35,562 nt of DNA from an uncultured Flavobacteriaceae bacterium (lineage in GTDB: Bacteria; Bacteroidota; Bacteroidia; Flavobacteriales; Flavobacteriaceae): NCBI GenBank assembly GCA_937136755.1, contig CAKZOR010000026.1, forward strand, positions 1 through 35,562, given 5' to 3'. This document shows, piece after piece, positions 1 through 9,973 of this stretch. The notes below the pieces were generated by a model, which saw nothing but the letters and a program-made list of their open reading frames with translations, had not been told where the DNA came from and searched no databases. Each line of letters starts with the position of its first letter. The first letter of the stretch is position 1. Both the position numbers and the translations under genes were made by a program.

Positions 1-22
1 AGCACAACATAACATTATAAAA

Positions 23-778
23 TTACTTTAAAAACAACACTATTGCTCCTAAGGAGGTAAGTACAAGTATCATCTTTCTAAAAAACGTATCTGAAATTTT
101 GTGCACAAAAAACACTCCTGTAAGCAAACCTAATACAGTACCTGGAAGCAGGATTAAAAATATTTTTAAACTCTCCGGGGTGACCGTCTTCCATACAAAA
201 ACATGAAAAGGGAGCTTGAATAAATTTATCAGGAAAAACAACCAGGCCGCAGTGCCAATAAAATGATTTTTAGGAAGGCGCATGGCTAGAAAATAAATAT
301 TGGAAAAAGCACCCGCTAGGTTGCCAATCATTGTGGTAATTCCCGCCATAACGCCCATAAAACTTCCAAAGCTCCAATGGGTAGGAATGGTTTTTACTTT
401 CTTTTTTTCCCACCATATAAGCATACTCAAGGTGAGTAATATAGTCACAGCCATGCCTATTTGAAAGGTTTTTTCAGGAAGGTCTTTGCCAATGATTACA
501 CCAATGAGCACCCCGAGCATCATCCAGGGGAGGAATGCTTTTAAATAGTTCCATTGGGTATGTCTGTGGTAATAGGTTATGGCAAAAATATCTCCAACAA
601 TGAGCAGCGGCATAAGCATTCCAGTAGAAGACTTGCCGCCAAAAGCCAAAGCCATTAGGGTCACTATTAATACAGCTATTCCCTTAACCCCTGCTTTGGA
701 TATCCCTAAAATAAAAGCTGCTAAAAAGGCAAAAACAAATGATTCTAGCGAAAGCAATCCATTTAAATATGCATCCAT
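23..778 (-). CDS. TSUP/TauE-SafE family sulfite exporter-like membrane protein
   Basis: Polytopic hydrophobic protein starting MDAYLNGLLSLESFVFAFLAAFILGISKAGVKG with the TSUP-type N-terminus. The provided ORF starts at 892, but the internal Met at 778 is more plausible because the extension is unlike TSUP proteins and overlaps the divergent gene's upstream region. Confidence 0.85.
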   Translation of the reverse strand: MDAYLNGLLSLESFVFAFLAAFILGISKAGVKGIAVLIVTLMALAFGGKSSTGMLMPLLIVGDIFAITYYHRHTQWNYLKAFLPWMMLGVLIGVIIGKDLPEKTFQIGMAVTILLTLSMLIWWEKKKVKTIPTHWSFGSFMGVMAGITTMIGNLAGAFSNIYFLAMRLPKNHFIGTAAWLFFLINLFKLPFHVFVWKTVTPESLKIFLILLPGTVLGLLTGVFFVHKISDTFFRKMILVLTSLGAIVLFLK

Positions 779-895
779 AAAACGAAGGTACAATTTGTTT
801 TTAAGTCGCTTAAAGCTCAAAATGTGTGCGGTATAACAAAAAATAATACCTTTATGTCTTACCATTACCAACCAAACCGTAAAACCAAACAAAAA

Positions 896-2704
896 ATGAA
901 TTTGTCTGTCTTAGATTACAGCATTATTGCTGGCTTTTTTTCAATCGTATTAATTATAGGAATTGTAGTATCTAAAAAATCTGGTCAAAGCAGCGCCGAG
1001 TATTTCCTTTCAGGAAGAAGTATGCCATGGTGGCTTTTAGGATTTTCTATGGTAGCGACCACATTTTCTACAGACACCCCTAATCTTGTCACAGATATTG
1101 TAAGAACCAACGGGGTTTCAGGAAACTGGGTGTGGTGGGCTTTTTTGCTTACGGGATTATTAACTGTTTTTGTTTATGCAAAACTATGGCGTCGTTCAAA
1201 TGTGGCCACAGACATGGAATTTTATGAGCTCAGATATGGCGGTAAACCGGCACACTTTCTAAGGTGGTTTAGGGCTTTTTATTTGGGGGTCTTGTTTAAT
1301 GTCATGGCCATGTCTGCAGTGACTTTAGCTGCGATTAAAATAGGCCAAGTCATGTTGGGTTTAGACCCTGTTTTTATAGTATTAGTGGCAGGAAGTATTA
1401 CGGTATTATTTAGTGCTGTTGGAGGTTTTAGAGGCGTGATTTACACAGATTTTGTCTTGTTTTTTGTCGCTATAGCAGGCGCTGTAGGTGCAGCTTATTA
1501 TTTGGTCAATATCCCAGAGGTAGGCGGTTTAGAAGCACTTTTAGCCCATGAAAATGTTTCTGATAAATTATCTATTCTGCCTGATTTCTCAGATACAGAA
1601 GCCTTAATAGGGATTCTAATTATCCCATTAGCTGTGCAATGGTGGTCTGCTTGGTATCCGGGTGCAGAACCTGGTGGAGGCGGATATATTGCGCAGAGAA
1701 TGCTAGCGGCCAAAAACGAAAACCACGCCATAGGAGCTACGTTTTTCTTCAATATCATGCATTATGCACTGCGTCCTTGGCCATGGATTTTAGTGGCCTT
1801 AGCTTCTATGGTGGTTTACCCAGATTTGTTGTCTATTCAAACAGCCTTCCCCAACGTAGCAGCAGACAAATTAGGAAATGACTTGGCGTACTCTGCCATG
1901 CTTACCAAATTACCCAGCGGCTTACTCGGTCTGGTTATGGCTTCTTTAGGAGCTGCTTATATGTCTACTATCTCCACCCATTTAAATTGGGGGTCTTCTT
2001 ATATTGTAAACGATGTATATAAATTAGAGATTCAGCCCAATGCAACTGAAAAACAACTGGTTATGGTGGGTAGAGTAGCCACTGTTTTATTGATGGTGGC
2101 AAGTGGTTTTTTAGCACTCACCCTCACAAATGCCCTTCAATTGTTTGACATTATCTTAATGTTTGGTGCCGGAACAGGGCTTATTTTTATTCTTAGATGG
2201 TTTTGGTGGCGTATTAATGCTTGGAGTGAAATCTCTGCTATGATTGTTTCTGGGGTACTCTCTATACTGTTTAATTTTGGCTCCATAGGAACCACTTTTT
2301 TTGGTGGAGATGGATTAGAAGGTATTTTCCCCTCATGGGCCAAGTTTCCCGTAGTGGTACTTCTAACTTCTATTGTTTGGATTGCGGTTACTTTCCTGAC
2401 ATCACCCGAGAAGGAAGAAACCCTAGACAGATTTTACAAGCAAACCCAACCTGGAGGTCCTGGATGGAAAACACAACAAGAAAAAGCCATTTCCGAAGGC
2501 CAATTAAAACCTCAGGAATGGTCGGTTCCCTCTGGTATTTTAGCGATGATTTTGGGTGCAATACTTGTGTATGGCTGTATGTTTGCAACAGGTAATTGGA
2601 TCTATGGTAATTACACTTTGGCTGCTGGCTTAACGCTGGCAGTGATTGTAGCAGGAGTTTTATTACTCAAAGTTTGGAAAACCTTAAAAAAATCTATTTT
2701 ATGA
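896..2704 (+). CDS. Sodium:solute symporter (SSS/SLC5 family)
   Basis: Many TM segments; SSS-like YFLSGRSMPWWLLGFSMVATTFSTDTP and AWYPGAEPGGGGYIAQRMLAAK. Start re-assigned to ATG 896 (in frame with the 824 ORF). Confidence 0.88.
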   Translation: MNLSVLDYSIIAGFFSIVLIIGIVVSKKSGQSSAEYFLSGRSMPWWLLGFSMVATTFSTDTPNLVTDIVRTNGVSGNWVWWAFLLTGLLTVFVYAKLWRRSNVATDMEFYELRYGGKPAHFLRWFRAFYLGVLFNVMAMSAVTLAAIKIGQVMLGLDPVFIVLVAGSITVLFSAVGGFRGVIYTDFVLFFVAIAGAVGAAYYLVNIPEVGGLEALLAHENVSDKLSILPDFSDTEALIGILIIPLAVQWWSAWYPGAEPGGGGYIAQRMLAAKNENHAIGATFFFNIMHYALRPWPWILVALASMVVYPDLLSIQTAFPNVAADKLGNDLAYSAMLTKLPSGLLGLVMASLGAAYMSTISTHLNWGSSYIVNDVYKLEIQPNATEKQLVMVGRVATVLLMVASGFLALTLTNALQLFDIILMFGAGTGLIFILRWFWWRINAWSEISAMIVSGVLSILFNFGSIGTTFFGGDGLEGIFPSWAKFPVVVLLTSIVWIAVTFLTSPEKEETLDRFYKQTQPGGPGWKTQQEKAISEGQLKPQEWSVPSGILAMILGAILVYGCMFATGNWIYGNYTLAAGLTLAVIVAGVLLLKVWKTLKKSIL

Positions 2705-3792
2705 TTTTTAACAAAAGGGTACCTTCAGTAGATATTTTTAGGGGAGCCACCATATTACTCATGATTTTGGTCAATACTCCTGGCACTTGGTCTGCTGTTT
2801 ACGCTCCTTTTTTACACGCCTCTTGGCATGGATACACCCTGACAGATTTGGTTTTTCCTTTCTTTCTTTTTATTGTTGGCGTGTCTATCTCGCTCTCTTA
2901 TAAAGACAAGAAATTAAAGCCTCAGGTTTTTTTTAAATTGACCAAAAGGAGTTTAAAACTTATTGCATTGGGTCTTTTTCTAGGCGCATTCACTATTAGT
3001 TTTCCTTTTATAAAAGATTTTGATAGTATTCGTTTCCCCGGAGTCTTACAACGTATTGGACTGGTTTTTTTCTTTGCGAGTGTCCTATATCTCTGGGGGA
3101 GCAAAAGAAGCACTGTCTTGATTATTGGGATTATTTTATTGGTCTATTGGCTATGGATGGGTTATTTGCCTTTAGATGGGGTGGCCCCTACCTATGAAAG
3201 AGGGGCTAACAATTGGGCCAATTTCATAGACCTGAAATTATTGGGCCCTCATATGTGGCAACCAGACTATGACCCAGAGGGCATACTCAGCACTTTGCCT
3301 GCAATTGCAACGGCACTGTTGGGAACATTAGCGGGAGATATATTGCGGTCTAACACCTATCAAAAAGCCTCCCTTTTGTTCTTATCTGGGCTTGTTTTGC
3401 TCGGTTTAGGGCATTTGTTAGATTTGAGCTTTCCCATTAATAAAGCCCTTTGGAGCAGTTCGTTTGTGTTGGTTACCGCTGGCTGGGCCAATTTAGTATT
3501 AGGGACTTTATTTTACCTGAGAGAAGTGAAAAAATTTAGTTTCGGCGGAGTGTTTTCCAAAGTAGGTGCCAATGCGATTGCTATTTATGTTACCTCTAGT
3601 TTTATCACTAAATTGTTTTATTTAATTCCATTCAATGGAAGTAGTATTCACGGGGCTTTATTTGAAACAATTTACTTGCACCAGGGTGTAGATCCTGCCT
3701 TGTCTTCCTTGCTTTACGCCATAACGGTCTGCGCTTTTTATGTGCTCATGGCGTCCTTTATGTATCAAAAGAAAATTTTCATTAAAGTTTAA
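2701..3792 (+). CDS. HGSNAT/NagX-like transmembrane acyltransferase (DUF5009/DUF1624-type)
   Basis: Motif SVDIFRGATILLMILVNTPGTWSAVYAPFLHASWHGYTLTDLVFPFFLFIVG is typical of the heparan-alpha-glucosaminide N-acetyltransferase/NagX family. ATG overlaps the upstream stop (ATGA). Confidence 0.82.
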   Translation: MIFNKRVPSVDIFRGATILLMILVNTPGTWSAVYAPFLHASWHGYTLTDLVFPFFLFIVGVSISLSYKDKKLKPQVFFKLTKRSLKLIALGLFLGAFTISFPFIKDFDSIRFPGVLQRIGLVFFFASVLYLWGSKRSTVLIIGIILLVYWLWMGYLPLDGVAPTYERGANNWANFIDLKLLGPHMWQPDYDPEGILSTLPAIATALLGTLAGDILRSNTYQKASLLFLSGLVLLGLGHLLDLSFPINKALWSSSFVLVTAGWANLVLGTLFYLREVKKFSFGGVFSKVGANAIAIYVTSSFITKLFYLIPFNGSSIHGALFETIYLHQGVDPALSSLLYAITVCAFYVLMASFMYQKKIFIKV

Positions 3793-3793
3793 T

Positions 3794-3825
3794 TTTGTGA
3801 TTTTGTAAGAAATGCCTTATTTTCG
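3794..3825 (+). promoter_or_regulatory. Putative Bacteroidota -33/-7 promoter (TTTG-N20-TATTTTCG)
   Basis: TTTG at 3794-3797 and TATTTTCG at 3818-3825, 17 nt upstream of the DUF2007 ORF. Confidence 0.4.
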
Positions 3826-3842
3826 ATTAAAATACTATTCAA

Positions 3843-4079
3843 ATGAGCAGTTCATATAAGGAAATATTTACAGGAAACGCCATGGCCGTATTATTACTCA
3901 AAGGGGTTTTTGGAGATCACGGGATTCCTTTTGTGGAGAAAAACGAACAGGTTTCTGGTGTTTTAGCAGGTTTTGCTGGTGGAACAAGCTCTACTATAAA
4001 AATTGCTGTTCCACAAGAATTTGAAGAGGCTGCATTGAGACTTATTGCAGACTTTAGGGCCCAATTAGAAAGTGCTTAA
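3843..4079 (+). CDS. DUF2007-like small protein
   Basis: 78-aa ORF resembling DUF2007 (YKEIFTGNAMAVLLLKGVFGDHGIPFVEKNE...IKIAVPQEFEEAALRLI). Confidence 0.7.
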   Translation: MSSSYKEIFTGNAMAVLLLKGVFGDHGIPFVEKNEQVSGVLAGFAGGTSSTIKIAVPQEFEEAALRLIADFRAQLESA

Positions 4080-4126
4080 ACAATGATGGATTGTTAAAGC
4101 ACCCTCAAAAGTGTTTGTTAACGATT

Positions 4127-4717
4127 CTATTTGCCTACTTCTAACAAGCGCTTCACATATTTCCCAATGACGTCAAACTCCAAGTTTACAACGGTACCTA
4201 TTTCGTATTGTTGAAAACAAGTATGCGCATAGGTGTAGGGTATAATGGCCACAGAAAAGCTGTTTTTTTCAGAATTTACAACAGTCAGACTGGTACCATC
4301 TATGGTAATAGATCCTTTTTCTATAGTCACATTGCTTTTGTCTGGATCGTAGGTAAAGGTGAAAACCCAGCTCCCGTCTTCTTCTTTAAGTCCAGAACAA
4401 ACCCCTGTCTGATCTACGTGACCTTGGACTATATGCCCGTCTAATCTACTGCCTAATATCATGGCCCGCTCTAAATTAATGAGTTGGCCCACTTTAAAGT
4501 GATTTAAGGATGTTTTTTCTAATGTTTCCGCAATAGCAGTAACCGTGTATTGTTGGGATGTTTTTTCTACTACGGTTAAACATACCCCATTGTGCGCAAC
4601 ACTCTGATCTATTTTTAATTCATTTGCCAAAGGCGTTTCTATGCGGAGGTGTAAATTACTCCCTTCTGCATCTATTCCTACTACTTTTCCTAAAGTTTCA
4701 ATAATTCCAGTAAACAT
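4127..4717 (-). CDS. ribE: Riboflavin synthase (alpha subunit type)
   Basis: MFTGIIETLGKV N-terminus, two lumazine-binding repeats (NGVCLTVV..., GHIVQGHVDQTG, DGTSLTVV). Confidence 0.95.
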   Translation of the reverse strand: MFTGIIETLGKVVGIDAEGSNLHLRIETPLANELKIDQSVAHNGVCLTVVEKTSQQYTVTAIAETLEKTSLNHFKVGQLINLERAMILGSRLDGHIVQGHVDQTGVCSGLKEEDGSWVFTFTYDPDKSNVTIEKGSITIDGTSLTVVNSEKNSFSVAIIPYTYAHTCFQQYEIGTVVNLEFDVIGKYVKRLLEVGK

Positions 4718-4775
4718 GGTTCGTTTTTATTGTCTAATTTTACCCAGTAAATTTACTTATAAAGCCACATATAGC

Positions 4776-5867
4776 ATGCAGGATAATGCAAAAATAAAAG
4801 TTGGAATTTCAATAGGGGATTTAAATGGAATAGGCTGTGAAGTGATTATAAAAACCTTCGAAGATCCAAGGACATTAGAATTGTGCACCCCTGTAGTATT
4901 TGCGTCGAGTAAAACCTTAGCCCAACACCAACAACAACTAGGCACACAGCTTGTGTATCAGGGTGTGGCTAGTGCCTCAGAGGCTATAGAAGGTAAATTT
5001 AATGTGGTCAATATTTGGAAAGAGGTTCCTGAAATACACTTTGGCAAAGAGACCAAGTTAGGGGGCGAATACGCTTTAAAATCCTTAGAAGCAGCGACAA
5101 AAGCACTCAAGGAAGGCAGCATTGACGTATTGGTTACCGCACCCATAAACAAGAGTAATATTCAAACTGAGACTTTCAGTTTTCCAGGACATACGGATTA
5201 TTTGGCTCAGGAACTCGGCGGGGAAAGCCTCATGTTTATGGTGTCAGATTCTCTTAGGATTGGATTATTAACAGACCATGTAGCTGTGAGTGAAGTGTCT
5301 AATCACATTACCCCTGAAAGTATTAAATCTAAAATAAAAACCATATTAAAGTCCTTAGAGCAAGATTTTGGTATTAGAAAACCCAAAGTAGCCTTGTTGG
5401 GTATAAACCCACACAACGGAGACCAAGGTGTCATTGGGAAAGAAGACCAAGACGTACTTATTCCGACCATAGCTGAAATTGCCCATGTAGGATCTTTGGT
5501 TTTTGGCCCCTACGCGGCCGATAGCTTTTTTGGTGCTAAAAATTACACCCAATTTGACGCCGTACTTGCCGCCTATCACGACCAAGGGCTTATTCCCTTC
5601 AAGACCCTTTCTTTTGGCAGTGGGGTGAACTTCACTGCAGGCTTATCAAAGGTGAGAACTTCACCAGACCATGGAACTGCTTATGATATAGCGGGGAAAG
5701 GTCTGGCAGATCACAGTTCATTTTCAGCCGCGGTGTATGCGGCCATAAAGATTTTTAAGCATAGGGTCATGTATAAAACCCTTACGGAAAATCCTTTGAA
5801 AAAAGCTAAAATTATAGAGAAGAGGCCTCCTAAGAAAAGCCACTATAAACCTCCAGCGCAAAAATAA
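4776..5867 (+). CDS. pdxA: 4-hydroxythreonine-4-phosphate dehydrogenase
   Basis: VGISIGDLNGIGCEVIIK, TAPINKSNIQ, PGHTDYLAQ, AAYHDQGLIPFKTLSF, RTSPDHGTAYDIAGKG. Start at internal ATG 4776. Confidence 0.95.
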   Translation: MQDNAKIKVGISIGDLNGIGCEVIIKTFEDPRTLELCTPVVFASSKTLAQHQQQLGTQLVYQGVASASEAIEGKFNVVNIWKEVPEIHFGKETKLGGEYALKSLEAATKALKEGSIDVLVTAPINKSNIQTETFSFPGHTDYLAQELGGESLMFMVSDSLRIGLLTDHVAVSEVSNHITPESIKSKIKTILKSLEQDFGIRKPKVALLGINPHNGDQGVIGKEDQDVLIPTIAEIAHVGSLVFGPYAADSFFGAKNYTQFDAVLAAYHDQGLIPFKTLSFGSGVNFTAGLSKVRTSPDHGTAYDIAGKGLADHSSFSAAVYAAIKIFKHRVMYKTLTENPLKKAKIIEKRPPKKSHYKPPAQK

Positions 5868-5886
5868 TTTTTAATTTCCTTAATGC

Positions 5887-5916
5887 TTGGTTGTTAGTAT
5901 AATAATAGTATCTTTG
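5887..5916 (+). promoter_or_regulatory. Flavobacterial -33/-7 promoter (TTG-N19-TATCTTTG)
   Basis: TTG 5887-5889 and TATCTTTG 5909-5916 match the TTG/TAnnTTTG Bacteroidota housekeeping consensus; 47 nt upstream of the DUF177 ORF. Confidence 0.7.
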
Positions 5917-5963
5917 CACCCGCCTTTTGGCTTACTAGAGAGGTGCGTTTAATCTAATTTATA

Positions 5964-6503
5964 ATGAAAAATAGGGAGTACCATATTCCATTTTCAGGAC
6001 TTAAAGAAGGAAAGCACCAGTTCGAATTTGCCATAGACAACACGTTCTTTAACGCATATGATTTTAATGATTTTAATGCTGCTGAACTCAATGTTCATGT
6101 GACATTAAAGAAGTTAAGTACCATGATGGAATTGGCTTTTGAAGCCACTGGAAGTGTCCGTGTAAACTGTGATACAACCAATGAGCCTTTCGATCTTCCG
6201 CTGCAATCTTCACTAGATTTAGTCGTGAAGTTTGGGGAGGCTTTTGACAATGAAAACGAAGCGCTTTTAGTGCTTCCTCATGGAGAACACCAAGTAGATG
6301 TATCACAATATATTTACGAAATGATTGTTTTGGCATTACCCGCTAAAAAAGTACATCCAGGTGTGTTAGACGGAACACTAAAATCTGAAGCACTTGAAAC
6401 CCTTCAAAAATTAGGGGTTAAAGAGCTAAAGGAACAAAAAGAAGCAATAGAAGAGACGGACCCAAGATGGGACGCTCTAAAAAAGTTATTAACGGATAAA
6501 TAG
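5964..6503 (+). CDS. yceD: DUF177/YceD family protein (23S rRNA accumulation protein-like)
   Basis: Position immediately upstream of rpmF; sequence [18 protein letters not shown] and [13 protein letters not shown] typical of YceD/DUF177. Confidence 0.85.
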   Translation: MKNREYHIPFSGLKEGKHQFEFAIDNTFFNAYDFNDFNAAELNVHVTLKKLSTMMELAFEATGSVRVNCDTTNEPFDLPLQSSLDLVVKFGEAFDNENEALLVLPHGEHQVDVSQYIYEMIVLALPAKKVHPGVLDGTLKSEALETLQKLGVKELKEQKEAIEETDPRWDALKKLLTDK

Positions 6504-6511
6504 GAATTGTT

Positions 6512-6709
6512 ATGGCACATCCAAAGAGAAAAATCTCCAAAACAAGGAGAGACAAAAGAAGAACACATTACAAAGCAGTAGCCCCTACTATTGCTAAAGA
6601 TCCAACAACAGGTGAAATGCACCTGTATCATAGAGCACACTGGCACGAAGGTAAATTATATTACAGAGGTCAAGTGCTTATAGACAACACTGAGGTAGCT
6701 ACTGCCTAA
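6512..6709 (+). CDS. rpmF: 50S ribosomal protein L32
   Basis: [28 protein letters not shown]. Confidence 0.97.
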   Translation: MAHPKRKISKTRRDKRRTHYKAVAPTIAKDPTTGEMHLYHRAHWHEGKLYYRGQVLIDNTEVATA

Positions 6710-6731
6710 GTAAACGTTTTTAGGTTCATTT

Positions 6732-6763
6732 AACTCCCACTTTTTTAAGTGGGAGTTTTTTTA
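6732..6763 (+). terminator. Rho-independent terminator after rpmF
   Basis: AACTCCCACTT-TTTT-AAGTGGGAGTT (perfect 11-bp stem) followed by TTTTTT. Confidence 0.92.
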
Positions 6764-6946
6764 TGACATAAACTTTTGGTTTTATAACCAAAGCTTGTTT
6801 TTTAAAGTGCATTTGAGATGATAAAAAAAACCACTTAAAATCCTTTAAAGATTGTAAAAAACATTAAAAAGTGGTGTAAAATGATTAATTTTCACGAATT
6901 TTGAATCATTTTTCAGCACATTTTGCTTAAAAACAAACCAATTCGA

Positions 6947-7942
6947 ATGACAAAATTACATGCAGCCATTTCAGCTGTGGGATCTTACGTCCCAGAATTT
7001 GTGTTAACAAACGCGCTTTTAGAGACCATGGTGGAGACCAACGACGAGTGGATTACCTCTAGAACAGGCATTAAGGAGCGTAGAATTTTAAAAGACAAAG
7101 ACAAAGGGACTTCTTACTTAGCTATTCAGGCAGCTAAAGACCTTATTGAAAAGAAACAATTAGACCCTCATTCCATAGATTTAGTGCTTGTAGCTACAGC
7201 TACTCCAGACCTTTTAGTAGCTTCTACTGCCGCCTATGTGGCTTCAGAAATAGGCGCGATTAATGCTTTTTCTTATGATTTACAGGCCGCTTGTTCAAGT
7301 TTTTTGTATGGAATGTCTACTGCCGCAGCGTATATTGAGGCAGGGAGGTATAAGAAAGTACTTTTGATTGGCGCAGATAAAATGTCTTCTATTATTGACT
7401 ATTCGGACAGGGCTACTTGTATTATTTTTGGAGATGGTGCAGGAGCGGCTCTTTTTGAGCCCAACAATGAAGGCTATGGTTTACAAGATGAATACCTAAG
7501 GTCTGACGGAATAGGAAGAAATTTTCTTAAAATGGAAGCAGGAGGCTCGTTGTTACCCGCCTCAATAGAAACGGTTCAAAACAAGCAACACCACGTTTAC
7601 CAAGACGGTAAAACAGTATTTAAATTTGCCGTGTCTAATATGGCAGACGCTGCCGCTAAAATAATGGAGCGCAACGCACTCACAAAAGATCAAGTAGATT
7701 GGTTGGTGCCTCATCAGGCCAACAATAGAATTATTGACGCTACAGCCAAAAGAATGGAAGTAGATACTTCCAAGGTAATGAACAATATTGCTAAATACGG
7801 GAATACTACTTCTGCTACTTTACCCCTATTATTGGCAGATTACGAAAATCAATTAAAAAAAGGAGATAAACTGGTCTTTGCCGCTTTCGGTGGAGGCTTT
7901 ACGTGGGGTTCTATATATTTGACATGGGCCTACGATAACTAA
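6947..7942 (+). CDS. fabH: Beta-ketoacyl-ACP synthase III
   Basis: NDEWITSRTGIKERRI, catalytic DLQAACSSFLYG, LVPHQANNRIIDA, AKYGNTTSATLPL. Confidence 0.95.
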   Translation: MTKLHAAISAVGSYVPEFVLTNALLETMVETNDEWITSRTGIKERRILKDKDKGTSYLAIQAAKDLIEKKQLDPHSIDLVLVATATPDLLVASTAAYVASEIGAINAFSYDLQAACSSFLYGMSTAAAYIEAGRYKKVLLIGADKMSSIIDYSDRATCIIFGDGAGAALFEPNNEGYGLQDEYLRSDGIGRNFLKMEAGGSLLPASIETVQNKQHHVYQDGKTVFKFAVSNMADAAAKIMERNALTKDQVDWLVPHQANNRIIDATAKRMEVDTSKVMNNIAKYGNTTSATLPLLLADYENQLKKGDKLVFAAFGGGFTWGSIYLTWAYDN

Positions 7943-7970
7943 TACTTTAACGCAACTAAACCTTATTAAA

Positions 7971-8441
7971 ATGGATATTAAAGAAATTCAGAACCTCATT
8001 AAATTTGTGGCTAAATCAGGAGCCAGTGAAGTTAAATTAGAGACAGAAGACGTAAAGATAACTATCAGAACGGGGCCTCTAGGTACGGCTGTTTCTGAGC
8101 CTGTTTATATGCAACAAATGCCTATGGCAGCAGCTCCTGCGCCAGCAGCAGTTGAGGCATCGGCGCCAGCCACAAAAGCTGCCCCAGCGAATGAAGACCA
8201 TTTGATCACTATAAAATCGCCCATTATTGGAACTTTTTACAGAAAGCCTTCACCAGACAAACCCAATTTTGTTGAGGTGGGAAGTGAGATAGGAAAAGGA
8301 GAGGTGCTTTGTGTGATTGAAGCCATGAAACTATTTAACGATATTGAGTCAGAAGTGTCGGGTAAGATTGTCAAGATTCTAGTAGACGACTCTTCCCCAG
8401 TAGAATTTGATCAACCACTTTTCGTAGTAGACCCTTCTTAA
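7971..8441 (+). CDS. accB: Acetyl-CoA carboxylase biotin carboxyl carrier protein
   Basis: Biotinylation motif VIEAMKLFNDI, Ala/Pro-rich linker, adjacent to accC. Confidence 0.97.
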   Translation: MDIKEIQNLIKFVAKSGASEVKLETEDVKITIRTGPLGTAVSEPVYMQQMPMAAAPAPAAVEASAPATKAAPANEDHLITIKSPIIGTFYRKPSPDKPNFVEVGSEIGKGEVLCVIEAMKLFNDIESEVSGKIVKILVDDSSPVEFDQPLFVVDPS

Positions 8442-8488
8442 TTTGCCTTTGAGGCTAACATATTTCATGTATTATAAATAGCACTACT

Positions 8489-9835
8489 ATGTTTAAGAAG
8501 ATATTAATTGCAAATAGGGGAGAGATAGCCTTAAGGATTATCAGGACCTGTAAAGAAATGGGAATTAAGACTGTTGCGGTGTATTCTAAGGCAGACGAAG
8601 AAAGTCTTCATGTGAGATTCGCAGACGAGGCGGTTTGTATAGGACCTGCAGCAAGTAGTGAGTCTTATTTGAAAATCCCAAATATTATTGCTGCTGCTGA
8701 AATTACCAATGCAGACGCCATTCACCCTGGCTATGGGTTTTTGTCTGAAAACGCTAAGTTTTCTAGAATTTGTGCAGAGCATGGTATTAAGTTTATTGGT
8801 GCTTCAGGAGACCAAATAGACAAAATGGGTGACAAGGCCACTGCTAAAGAAACCATGAAAAAAGCAGGAGTACCCTGTGTTCCTGGTTCTGAAGGTATTT
8901 TAAAGGACGTTAAGGACGCCATTGCTACGGCAAAAAAAGTGGGTTATCCTGTAATGATCAAAGCCACTGCTGGTGGTGGAGGTAAGGGAATGCGCGCCGT
9001 TTGGAAAGAAGAGGACATGACCAAATTATTCGAAAGTGCTGTACAAGAAGCTACAGCGGCTTTTGGAAATGGAGGCATGTATATGGAAAAACTGATAGAA
9101 GAGCCCAGACACATTGAAATTCAGGTAGTTGGAGATCAGTTTGGAAAAGCATGTCACTTGTCAGAAAGAGATTGTTCGGTGCAACGCAGACACCAAAAAC
9201 TAACAGAAGAAACCCCTTCTCCATTTATGACGGATAAATTGAGAGAAGAAATGGGTACCGCAGCTATTAAAGCAGCGGAATATATTAAATACGAAGGCGC
9301 TGGAACTATTGAGTTTCTAGTAGACAAGCACAGGAAGTTTTACTTCATGGAAATGAATACTAGAATCCAAGTAGAACACCCCATCACTGAGCAGGTGGTA
9401 GATTACGATTTGATTAGAGAGCAAATTTTAGTAGCAGCAGGAGTACCTATTTCAGGAAAGAACTACCTCCCTAAGCTTCATGCTATTGAATGCAGGATTA
9501 ATGCAGAAGACCCTTATAACGGCTTTAGACCGAGTCCAGGGAAAATTACCACCCTACACACACCAGGGGGGCACGGGATTAGACTAGACACCCATGTGTA
9601 TAGCGGCTATGTGATTCCTCCAAACTATGACTCTATGATTGCCAAGTTAATTACAACGGCACAAACTAGGGAAGAGGCTATTAACAAAATGAAAAGGGCT
9701 TTAGACGAATTCGTGATTGAAGGCGTTAAGACCACCATTCCTTTCCACAGACAACTCATGGATCATCCGGATTATTTAGCGGGTAATTACACCACTAAAT
9801 TCATGGAAGATTTTGAAATGGATCCGATTGATTAA
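8489..9835 (+). CDS. accC: Acetyl-CoA carboxylase biotin carboxylase subunit
   Basis: [36 protein letters not shown]..., [28 protein letters not shown]. Confidence 0.98.
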   Translation: MFKKILIANRGEIALRIIRTCKEMGIKTVAVYSKADEESLHVRFADEAVCIGPAASSESYLKIPNIIAAAEITNADAIHPGYGFLSENAKFSRICAEHGIKFIGASGDQIDKMGDKATAKETMKKAGVPCVPGSEGILKDVKDAIATAKKVGYPVMIKATAGGGGKGMRAVWKEEDMTKLFESAVQEATAAFGNGGMYMEKLIEEPRHIEIQVVGDQFGKACHLSERDCSVQRRHQKLTEETPSPFMTDKLREEMGTAAIKAAEYIKYEGAGTIEFLVDKHRKFYFMEMNTRIQVEHPITEQVVDYDLIREQILVAAGVPISGKNYLPKLHAIECRINAEDPYNGFRPSPGKITTLHTPGGHGIRLDTHVYSGYVIPPNYDSMIAKLITTAQTREEAINKMKRALDEFVIEGVKTTIPFHRQLMDHPDYLAGNYTTKFMEDFEMDPID

Positions 9836-9885
9836 ACAATCAAAGAACCTGGGGTAATGAATACCCAATAGATTCTTAAGTATAC

Positions 9886-9926
9886 ATCACCCCCGAGAAG
9901 CCTTTGCTTTTTAGGGGTGATTTTTT
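9886..9926 (+). terminator. Rho-independent terminator after accC
   Basis: ATCACCCC...AGAAGC CTTT GCTTTT...GGGGTGAT followed by TTTTT. Confidence 0.85.
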
Positions 9927-9973
9927 GATTTAAATGCGTCCAAAAAGTATTAGAAAATGTAGTATTTTTAAGC

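Noticed and set aside
1498-2595. Small ORFs (1498-1758, 1639-1881, 2137-2343, 2335-2595, 2388-2588) inside the symporter gene
   Set aside because: Overlapping alternative frames of a well-supported SSS coding region with no domain signal.
4208-4444. 78-aa ORF antisense to riboflavin synthase
   Set aside because: Fully inside a confident gene on the other strand; no motif.
6723-6812. Roughly 28-aa minus-strand ORF across the rpmF terminator
   Set aside because: It simply reads through the terminator stem and AT-rich leader, with Lys/Val-rich composition from A-runs; no support.
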